DNA of 64,000 nucleotides from positions 1,984,001 through 2,048,000 of the forward strand of contig OZ251235.1 of the NCBI GenBank assembly GCA_965240325.2, given 5' to 3'. Source of the DNA: Rebecca billardiae RCC1528 (Eukaryota; Haptophyta). Within the stretch, counting starts at the first letter, position 1, and every line of letters begins with the position of its first letter. A program made the translations under genes and the position numbers. The notes beneath the pieces were generated by a model. That model saw only the letters and a program-made list of their open reading frames with translations. It was not told the DNA's origin and did not search any database. Below, piece after piece: positions 9,260 through 19,235 of this stretch.

Positions 9260-10471
9260 ATGGCGGCCTCGTGCCTGGCGCTCCTGGCCGTCGTCACCGT
9301 GGTTGCTCGAGTGAACAACGAGACCGCCTTCAAGCTGGCGCAGGCGCACGCGGTGGCCGACCACATGTTCATGCGACTGGAGAACATCTCGCTGTCCGTG
9401 GGGAACGTGGACAACTGCTCGCGTGGAGTGGACGTGCCGACGTACTGGATCAACCTGGACACATCGATTGATCGACGAAAGTTCTTCCTGAAGTCCCTGA
9501 GACGCAGTGGCATCACGACTCCCATGGAGCGCGTTCCAGCTGTGCGCGGCGGGCGCTACTGGCGCAACCCAGTCAAGTCCTCAGGGTTTGCGTGGAGGTC
9601 GAAGGGCGAGCTGGGCTGCGCGCTCTCCCACCTCAAGGTTGCTCGAAGGCTCCTCGACGACGGCCACGATGCCGCCCTCGTCCTCGAGGACGACGCTGAC
9701 CTCACGTTCTGGCGGCTGTGGCCGTACTCCTTGCGACAGATCATCAACAAACTTCCGCCAAACTGGACGACCTTGAGCCTGCAGCACTGGCTCAACGAGT
9801 CCACGTTCAGGGAGTCGACCAATCGGCTAGTACTGGAGAGCGGTGCGTCTGCCCCCGTCAACAAGTCCGCGTTCATCGTGAACACGGAGTACACTGAGGA
9901 GGTCTGGGGGACTACTGCATACCTCATGTCTCGGCGGTGGGCAGCACGGCTCTGCTCATACACACTCGGCTGCACCGCCTTGCATCGCAATCGCATCCCG
10001 ATCGACACGCATAAGACCGGCGCAGATCACCTGCTCTACCGCATGAACGGGCACGTCACCTTCGTTCTTTGGCCCCAGTACATCGTGGTCTCTTCTCCAA
10101 CGCGGAAGTCGTTCTCGACCATAACTAAGCAACTCCATCGCGCCGCGCGCGACAGACAAAAGATCTTGCAGCTGGCGCTCGACAACAGTGCCCACCTGAT
10201 CAGGCTTCTGCAGGACAATGCTGGCGCAGGGACCGCGGCGGCCGTGCCACCCCTGATGGTCTTTTCAGGCGGGAACACCTGTTTCAAGCCTCACGCCGCC
10301 GCCCTCTCGAACAGCACGCCCGCGCCAATGCGATTTCTGCTGCTCATTCGCCAGCTGCGTTACCCGCGCTGCTCGAACCACAACTGCACGCGAGAGAAGA
10401 ATTGGCGCGTATTTCGATCCTCAGCGCGCACGTGCCACGCACCGCAGCGTCCACCTTCAGGCTGGTATTGA
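9260..10471 (+). CDS. Glycosyltransferase family 25-like protein
   Basis: A single exon of 403 aa from ATG at 9260. Residues 1-17 are a hydrophobic signal-anchor, suggesting a type II Golgi protein. The GT25 signature is clear: TYWINLDTSIDRR near residue 61, GELGCALSHLKVAR near residue 116 and the nucleotide-sugar/metal motif ALVLEDDADL near residue 138. GT25 members transfer sugars to glycans (bacterial LPS) or to hydroxylysine of collagen-like proteins; the acceptor here is unknown. The gene is visibly less GC-rich than its neighbours and lacks introns, which could reflect a later origin or transfer. A Cys-rich C-terminus (CSNHNC) follows the catalytic region. Confidence 0.85.
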   Translation: MAASCLALLAVVTVVARVNNETAFKLAQAHAVADHMFMRLENISLSVGNVDNCSRGVDVPTYWINLDTSIDRRKFFLKSLRRSGITTPMERVPAVRGGRYWRNPVKSSGFAWRSKGELGCALSHLKVARRLLDDGHDAALVLEDDADLTFWRLWPYSLRQIINKLPPNWTTLSLQHWLNESTFRESTNRLVLESGASAPVNKSAFIVNTEYTEEVWGTTAYLMSRRWAARLCSYTLGCTALHRNRIPIDTHKTGADHLLYRMNGHVTFVLWPQYIVVSSPTRKSFSTITKQLHRAARDRQKILQLALDNSAHLIRLLQDNAGAGTAAAVPPLMVFSGGNTCFKPHAAALSNSTPAPMRFLLLIRQLRYPRCSNHNCTREKNWRVFRSSARTCHAPQRPPSGWY

Positions 10472-13400
10472 CGATCCGGATATATCGGCTCCGGGGCGGG
10501 ACTGCCTGGCGCGGCGCCATGTCTGAATGACTCGTCGTCATATATAGAATAAGCCGCCACTGATGAAGCAGCGCCGCGCGCATTAGCGATGCATGTATAG
10601 TAGCAGGTTTTTATATTATGATGTAGGCCATTACTCAATAGGCGCGCCACTGATGGCGGCTGAATTTTACGCCGAGTCAGACTCAACCGGGAGCCGACTT
10701 ACGGATCGATCGCGCGAGTGGCAGCATTACCGCTTATATACCTAGCGGCGGAAATCAAATCCGCCAAATAATGATCATCAGTCAGGATCGACTAGGACGA
10801 GGAGTCGCCCGCGAGTCAGGCGACTCACAAAGGTGCATGCACGCATATATAGTAATAATGTTTATGATTATCACCAGCTCAACTATGTGGCTCAATCGAC
10901 TTTCATCCGGCCAGCGTTAGTACTTATTGAGTTGTAGTTAAATTTGCGCTGTTGCGATCTCTGACGCCAGATGATCTGTCGAGTATATTGATATGTGAAG
11001 TGCGGTGATGCGTCTCAATCAACAGCAGTCCATTCTGCCCCAGTGTCTGCGTCAAAGTCTGAGCCGCCAGACTCCCGGCGAAGGAGGACTTCTGCTTAAC
11101 AGTCCGCACATCGTGGCGCCGAAGGAGTCACTCACGCCCACTATTACACGGGCGGGCCACACGCATCCAATAAAGCGCTTACACGCCGCGCGCTGAGATA
11201 ACAGTCATGCGCGCAATAATAGTATCATCGCGCATGAAACTTGCACTGGCAACGGTAGCTACCGATGGCGAAACCTCGATCTGCGGTGCCGAAGCTTCGA
11301 GCCTCCACCGCGAGGCGTAGAAGCTGGTGCGTCGCCGGGGATCGCGCTATAGGTATATGGACATGGTGCGCATGCTCAGTCACTCAAGGACACCCTCCTC
11401 CGTCCCTCTGCACCGCGGCCCTCGCCCCTCGCGCGGCTCGGCCTCGGGCGTGGTCCACCAGGTTGCGGCCTGCACAATACACGCGATCTGACGCGCGCCC
11501 GGCAAACGCCTGCGCATGCCCCTTCCATCGTCAGCTATCCGGAGGCTCCGGCTCCGGTCCCACCCCCCCAGCTCCGTTACGTCTTCGCCCCAAGCCGAAG
11601 TCAACCAAGCGGACCATGCAGCAGAGTCCCTTCACTCCCTTGACCCTTCCGACCCCCGATCATTGACGATGACTTCAACGAGAAATGTCGCATCCGACCA
11701 CCTCCCAATAGGTTCAGACTCTATTTTTACTATATAATTACCCGTCCCTTGCTCAGATTTCAGCACAGTCCGGGAGCGTTCCGGGCACCTGTATACATAT
11801 ATGCGAAAATGATACCCGGGTACTGGGTATTTAGTTATAGAAAATAGAGTCTGAACCTATTGGAGGTGTGGCTGATGATCCATCTGGCCGTAATATCGTC
11901 CAAGTGACCGCCTGGGGTGGGCTAGGAGCTATTGTAGATCATCAGAGGCGGAGATCCCGCCGATTGCAGTGTCAATATGTAACGCTCCACCATGACCGGA
12001 CTGGGGGGGGTGGACCGAAGCCGGAGCCGGGACGGAAATGCTTTGTGGATGGGTTGTGTGATTAGCGGACTACCGTGCATCAGGAGGTTGCGACGGACCT
12101 GTCTCATGTCTGTTCGAGGCGGTCCGTTTATAAGAGTCTGAATATACAGTATATATTATATTAATATTTGGTCTGCCGTGAATTAAATTCAGTTTATGTA
12201 AGAGTGCACTAGCCACTACTATAATACAGACAGGCTGGGGGCTGCTTCTGGCTGCATGCGGTGCAGCCACATCAGTCCACATTTGAGCTGCCCCATGCAC
12301 CACAACGGCCTCTGTGCGGATGTGACACGTCACGCTCGCGGTCTCATGACGACACGCTGCCGACTGGCTTGGCCACCGCTGCCGGCCGTCCGCAGAGGAC
12401 ATCTGAGACTGAGTCGAGCTACAGGCAGAGAAGGGGTTGCCACCGCATTGGCACACTCACAGGTCGCGACGAGGCCACTGGCATCGAGATACGGCACGCG
12501 CATGGGCTAGCATTCGCTCGCATGCGGTGTGCTAAAGTGAAGCCCCCCGGTATGCGGCAGTTCTTCATTCAGCAAACACGGGTGCACGCGCGGGCGCGAG
12601 CAAGGCGCGCTGACGGATGCTGAATGGTGAATGCTGTGAGTTTGCCTCATGGCGCGCGCAGATCGTACACGAGCCTCGCCCCGGGCGCGCGCCCGCCCCG
12701 CGCCGACCGCACCGTGCACCGCGCGCGCGCTCCCGGTTGGCGCGTGGCCACGGTTGGCTCTTGGTGCGGCGCGCGGGCGCGGGCTGGCCTGAGGCACGGC
12801 GAGGGCGCCGGCGAGCGCGGCGCGCGGCGAGGGAGGGTACTACGTGCTGTCTAGCATGCGACCAACCACGCGCGCCGTGTCCGCGGCCGCTGCCGCGGGC
12901 GCAGGAGCACGCGGCGTGCGCACCCCACGCGCCCCGGCGGCCCGCCAGGAGAATTAGCCGCTGCGCCGCGAGGGCGCACGAGCTGATCGGTAACCAACCT
13001 CCGCCCGCTCGCGGCACTGGAAGTACGCAGCCATTTCCGCCCTTGCCGGGCCTGTCACTCAGCCCCGTACGATCCAGCCCAGACCAGTCGCGCACGTCCC
13101 GCACGCGTCGTCTCGTGTGGCACGGCAGTCGAGTCAAGCGGCGTGCCGTCAGTCTGTGCGCCGCTGCCCGTGGCCAGGAGGCGGTGCGCACGCGGCCGCA
13201 CGCGGCGTCGATGGTGATGACAAGGCCGGGCCCCGCGACGGGCGTCGCGCTCGAGCAGTGCCAATCTAGCTGCGCGCGTTCGGAGACAGAGGCGCACAGC
13301 TCGGCAAGCCATGCGGCACAGGTCGATCGCGTACGCCGCAGCGGCGAAGGCAGGCGCGCAGTGGTGATGTGACGGCGAATTTGGGCGCTGCGTGTATCAG

Positions 13401-13986
13401 CGCCGGTGCCCAGCCAGTCGTAACGGGCCCGAGCGCGATCGTGCAGGGGCGAGTGCCGCCACGCGCGTCCACGGAGCAGAAGACCGCCATCCGCCGCCAA
13501 AAGCGCGAGATCGCTCAGATCGGCGATCGGTACCGAACCGCGCCAGTCCGGTGCAAACGCGGTTGATCTTGGATCGTCGGCTTTTATAAGAGGTACAAAA
13601 GCGGACGTGCGTCCCCCGGCTGAAATTCTATATGCTGATTTGAAGAGCGGTAGATGAATAATTACTCGCGCCCGACCAAGCTTGGGGCTTATTACAAAAT
13701 ACCACTTCGTAAGCCCCTTGGCCCGACATCATCACAAATTTGCGCGCCAAGTCCGCCGTATCATCAATCCCCGGTTGACCCTGAAACAATATGTGGCCGA
13801 TGAAATCGAACCGCCGAAATGCCTGAAAATATATGGCCCAATGAATGGCCGCTACCCACAGATCGCTGCGTTTCGTACCCGCTCGTTTGGGACGACGACG
13901 GGGGGCCGCTCGGCGCTCGCTCGCCAACACCCTGTGTCCCCCGCGAGGTGAGGTCTGACGACTGGGCTGGGCGGCGTAGGCAGGCG
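10472..13986. other. Long gene-poor region
   Basis: No gene can be supported in 3.5 kb. From 10472 to about 12560 it is AT-richer, with many short TATATA patches, and contains the large inverted repeat at 11541-12034. From 12600 to 13560 it is GC-rich with open frames on both strands (longest 12565-13500, minus) that are Arg/Ala-rich and show no domain; these are probably chance frames or a decayed gene. From about 13680 to 13870 composition drops again and both strands encode unusually protein-like but unrecognised short frames. Confidence 0.45.
11541..12034. repeat. Large imperfect inverted repeat (fold-back element candidate)
   Basis: The outer ends match in inverse orientation (GGCTCCGGCTCCGGTCC at 11544 against its complement near 12013-12030, next to C-runs on one strand and G-runs on the other). 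The inner ends also match (AATAGGTTCAGACTCTATTTT at 11706-11726 against its complement at about 11842-11862). Between these anchors the arms are alignable only in patches, so the arms are about 180-190 bp with a roughly 115-bp spacer. No coding capacity for a transposase was seen. Confidence 0.6.
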
Positions 13987-16900
13987 ATGCTGAAGCCTCC
14001 CCACGCTGACGCGGGTGGGGACGAGGCCCCGCCAAGCCCACTCGTCCGCAGCACGATCGATGCCGCCCAGTTCGCCCTCGACACGGGCGAGGACGACGGC
14101 GTCCCACTGAGCGACTTTCGCGAGCTCCGCGTGCTTGGCCGCGGTGCGAGCGGCGAGGCCTTCTTGCTGCAGCACGCGCGCCAGCCGGCGTTGCATGTCG
14201 TGGCGAAGCGGATCACGATCGGCGACATGAACGAGAGGGAGCGCTCGGCCGCGAGCACCGAGGTGCGCATCTTGGCATCGCTGAACCATCCGACGATCAT
14301 CAAGTATTACGGCAGCGTGATCAACCGCAAGGCCAAAGTGCTCGACATCGTGATGGAGTATGCCGACGGCGGCTCGCTCGCCGAGCGGATCCAGGCGCAG
14401 GCGGCGGCCGACACGCCCTTCGACGCGGACCTGCTCTTTTCGTGGCTCGCGCAGATGCTGTGGGGGCTCGAGCACCTGCACGAGCGCGCCATCATCCACC
14501 GCGACCTCAAGCCGGGCAACGTCTTCCTCACGCAGGGCGGGATGCTCGTGCGGCTCGGCGACTTTGGGATCTCGCGGCACATGTCCAACGCCGCGCAGCT
14601 CGCCGAGACCATGTGTGGCACGCCGTACTACCTCTCGCCCGAGATGGTGCGTGCGACCCTGCGACCCTGCGACCGCGCGCGTGTCCGTGACTGGGACTGG
14701 CTGGGTGTGCATGCGGCATGCGGCATGCGCGCGTGCCAGTGCCGGGTGCGCTGTGCGCGCGAGCACGGCCGCGCGCCGCCACGCGGGTCCCGCTGAGGCC
14801 CTCCCTCTCGCCCTCCCGCCCGCAGGTGATGGGCAAGAAGTACTCCACGCCCGCAGACATCTGGTCGCTCGGGTGCATCTTGTTTGAGCTGCTCTTCCTC
14901 AGGCGGCCGTTCGCGGGCAAGAACCTCGGGCACCTCGTGTACGAGATCGTGCGCACGGAGGTACAGCCGCCGACGCAGCTGCTGGGCGCGCACGCAGAGC
15001 TGTGCGAGCTGATGAGCACGATGCTCGTCAAGGACCCGGCGCGGCGCGCGACCGCGGCTGAGCTGCTCGCGATGCCCGCGCTCACGTGCCGCATCGACAC
15101 GATCTCGAGATCGCTGCTCTCGCTCGAGCAGCGCTCGCAGGAGCAGCACGACGCGCTGCTCCGGCTACGCGGCCGCGTGGACCAGCAGCTCTCGGCGTAC
15201 GACCGCGCGGGGCTCTCGCCCGAGCACTCGCTCGTCGTGTACCGTGCGGCGCGGCGCATCCAGGCGCAGTGGCGGCAATACAGCAGCGTACGGCGCGCGG
15301 AGGCGCAGCTGTTCGGCGAGGAGGAGGACGGCGCGCGCAAGCCGGCGCGGGACATGGGCCTCTCGGCGCCGGCGCTGCACCGGCTTCCGCCCATCTTGGA
15401 CGACGAGGACGAGGCCCCGCTCAGCGCCGCGCGCAAAGTCGCATCCAGCCCGGCCGCGCCGACGCGCCGGCAGCTGGCAGACATGGGGCCTGACACGCCG
15501 CGCTCCGCGGCGTCGTCGCCGCGCAAGGCGGCGTCTGGCCCGGCGCGGCTCGCGCGGCTCGCGCGCGCACCTACCGCGGAGCAGCAGCTCGCGCAGCTCG
15601 ACGCCGTCGAGCCGTTCGACGCGGGCGAGAGCGCGCGCGCGCCCGACGCGTGGGCCGAAGCGGAGGCGATGGATGAAGCTTTCCTGCTACTGCCCTCGCC
15701 GAGCCCGAGCTCCAAGTCGGACGGCGGGCGCGCGACGAGCGCGGACGGCGAGGGCGGTGAGCAGGCCGAGGCGCCGCGGCAGCCGTCCCCGACGCTTCCG
15801 CCGCACAGCCTCGAGGCGGGCGCTGCCGCGCGCGGCGCGGGGGTGCACACGAGGGTGGGAGCTGAGACACAGGCACTCTCACGGGCGGCGAGCGGCGGCG
15901 CCCCGGCGGCGGCGCGCGCGCAGCCGCCGCCGCTGCGGCAGGGCGGTAGCGCTGGCGGGGTGGCGGCGCTGCCCAGCGGCTCGGCCGCCCCGGCCCGCGC
16001 CGAGCCCGCGCGCGCCCCGCCCGGGCTCGGCCCGGCGCGCTCGTGGGGCGAGGACACGTGGCAGGCCGAGTCCTCTACCGGCGCGGGCGGCGGCAGCGGC
16101 GGCAGCGGCGGTGCGGGCGGCAGCGGCGGTGCGGGCGGCAGCGGCGCGGGCGCCCCTCGCTTCGCCAAGCCGAGGAAGCCGATGTTCACCCCGCCGCTCG
16201 GCACGCGCTGGCACCTGCCCAGGAGCGACGCGCCGCGGCCCTCCAAGTCCAGCACCACGCCGGACGCGCCCCGCCGGTTTGCGTTCGGTGCGCCGCTGCG
16301 CCGCGCGCGCCCGGAGCCTGCCAGGCCTCGCTACGCCTTCGACGGGCCGGATGTGCAGGCCGTGGTGACGCAGCTGGCGCGCGTGGACCTCGCCGCGACG
16401 CGCGCGGCGGAGCAGGCGGACCTGGGCTCGCTCAGCCGCGAGTCGCCCAGGCGGACGTCCGACGCCGACCAGTGGACCGTGGCTGAGGCCATGGGCGGCG
16501 TGGCGTTCGGCGGCGGTGGCGGCGCGCCGCAGCCTGCGGAGGCGCGGACCGCGGCGTTCGGCGGCGGCGGCGCGGCGGGCAAGCCGCGCCTCACGCGCTC
16601 GGCGACGACGGGCGTGCAGGGCAGCGCCCAGCAGCGCGCGTCGGGCGCCAAGCCGCGCGGCTCGCGCCAGCTCGGCCGTGCCCGTCGCTCGCAGCAGCCG
16701 TGGGCGGCCGCGGCCACAGGAGGAGGCCGCTGGTCGCACGGCGCGGAGCGCGGCGGCGCGCGGGCGTCGGAGCGTGACTCGCACGTGACGATTCTGACGG
16801 TCGAGTCGCGCGCGCAGAGCGACGGGCGGGCGGAGAGCGACGGGCGCGTGGTGCGCCTGCTGGGCGAGCGCGCCGAGTCGCGCGTCACCGCCGACGGCCT

Positions 16901-19204
16901 GCTGGGCGCGCCCGACCTCCACGGAATCTCGTACCAAATTGCATGCTCGTACCGGCCGGTGCGCGGCGCGAAGGGCTTCCGCTGGTCGGTCGAGCGCACG
17001 GCGCACGACTTTGCAAGGCTGCACGCCGAGCTCGGCGAGTACCGCGCGCAGCTCGCGGTGGCGGCGGCGTGGGCGGGCCACGGCGGCGGCGGCGCGGCGC
17101 GCGAGGAGCGCCCTCCAGGCGATGACGCCTCCTCCTCCGCGCGCGCCGCCGCGGGCGCCGCGCCCCGATCGATCCTGATGACTCCGCTCCAGCTGACCGG
17201 CGTCACGGCCACCGAGCTCGAGATGCAGTTGAGCGTCTTCCTGCGCGCGCTGCTCGGCCAGCGCGCGGCGTGGGACGCGCCGCCGCTGCGAACTTTCCTG
17301 GAAGTCTCCGCGCTCTCGTTCGGGCCCGACGGCTGGGACAAGGGGCGGGAGGGGCGGCTGCGGCTGCTTGAGACTCAGCCGCACCGCGCGCCGGGCGCGG
17401 CGCGCGGCGGCGGGCTCGGCGGGCTTGCGCGCGCGCTGCTCGCGTGCGCGCCGCTGCCGCCGCCGCCGCTGCGCCGCGACGGCAGCGGCACCGCCGCCGA
17501 CGGCGCTGAGCTCTCGACCCGCGTCACCCGCCCGCGCGCGGCGGACGGCGCGGGCGGAGGTTTGGGCGGCGCGAGCGGCGGCGCCGCGTGGTTCGTTCTC
17601 AAGTCGAATCTTCTCTGCCAGCTCGCGCACGCGGGCGCAGAGACGGCTGAGGACGTCTGGCTGCTCGACCGCTCCTTCGAGATGCGCGCCGCTCTCGAGG
17701 CGAGCGGGGGCGGCGGCGGCGGCGTTCGCGCGGGGTACGCGCCACGGGCCGGCGGCGAGGCTGGCGCCGCGGGCGCGGGCGGCGGCGGTGGTGACGGCGG
17801 CGGTGGCGCGGCCGCGCGGCGCGAGGGCAGCTGGCTCTTCAGCTCGCGCCGCGCGGCGCCGCACGCCGCGCGCGTGCTCACCCTGCACTCGATCGGCCGG
17901 AGCCTCTCCGTCCTCCCGCCGTCCGAGGCCGACCTGGCCGACTGGCTCCAAGCAGTCCGGCTCGCGCACTCGCGCTCAGAATGGACCAAGCCGCACGCGC
18001 ACGGCTCGTACGCGCCGACGCGCTCGCGCTGCGCGGCCGCGTGGCACGCTGGCCGGCGCGTCTGGCTGCGCGCGCTGACCCGGCTACTCGCCAGCGCGCG
18101 GCTCGAGATTTGCATCTCGGCGCGCACCGTCGCGCTGGGGCTGCGCCTCGCGGCCGAGGCCGCGCCGGCAGAGTTGCTTGAGTCGCGCGACGGCGCGGAG
18201 GAGCTCACGCTGGGCGCGCTGCTGCGCGCCAAGGCGGAGGCGGGCGTGGCGGTGCGCGTGCTGCTGTGCCCCACGACCTCCGACCTCGAGCCAGCGCCCA
18301 AGCCGAGCGGCGGCGCCGCAGCGCGCGGCTCGCGCGGCAGCGCTGGCAGCACGCCGACGCTCGGCTCGCGCCGTGGCTCCGCGGCTGCGCTCCCGGCGGG
18401 CGGCGGGCGGCGCGGCCGGTGGCCCGGCGCGGGCGGCGCGGAGGGCGCCGAGCACGCCGCGGGCGCGCCGCTCCTGCAGCAGCTGCAGCAGCAGCGCCGC
18501 TCGTCGAGCGGCCAGCTGCTCGGCGCGCTCGGCTCGAGCGCGCGCGCGAGCGCGCTCGCGCTGCAGCAGCTGCACCCGAACGTCACCGTCCTGCTCGCGC
18601 CGCCGGCGGCGAGCGGCGGCGGCGGCGGGGGCGAGGGCGTGCCGCCCGCGCGCCGCGGCGCCGCCGGCCTCGCCAACTCGTCGCTCGAGGCGCCGCTGCG
18701 GAGTGCGGGCGCGGTGCATGGTGCGCGGCTCGTGGTGGTGGACCAGCAGATGGCTCTCATCTCCTCCGCCGAGATCGCAATCTCGGCGGCCGAGGTCGCA
18801 ATCTCGGGATCGACGGGCGAGATGGATGAGCCGAGTGTAGGGGAGGGCACGCCACAGGCTGCCGAGCGCGCGGCGGGCGGGCGGGCGGGCCGCGAGGCCG
18901 CTCGGCCCACCCCGCCCTCGCCACCGCCGCCCGCGCCGCCAGCCTCGCCGCCTGCGCCGCCGCCGCCGACGTCGTCGCACCCTCAGGCGCCGGGCGCGGA
19001 CGACGGGGCGCCGGCGGCAGCGGACGCGCCAGCGTCGGCGGGGGCCGCGCCCGAGATCGGCCGCCGGCTGCTGCGCCCTGCGCTCCGCACGGCAGGCGAG
19101 GTGTCCTCGGCGCCGATGGCTGCGATCAAGCGGCCGCGTGGCGTGTCCTTTGTTCCAGACGACGAGCCGCAGCCGCAGCCGCCGCAGCCGCAGCAGCCGC
19201 AGCA

Positions 19205-19235
<31 letters not shown>

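Noticed and set aside
12565-13500. 311-codon minus-strand frame (and a 251-codon frame on the other strand)
   Set aside because: Both are Arg/Ala-dominated, overlap each other, and show no domain or family pattern; long chance frames are expected at this GC.
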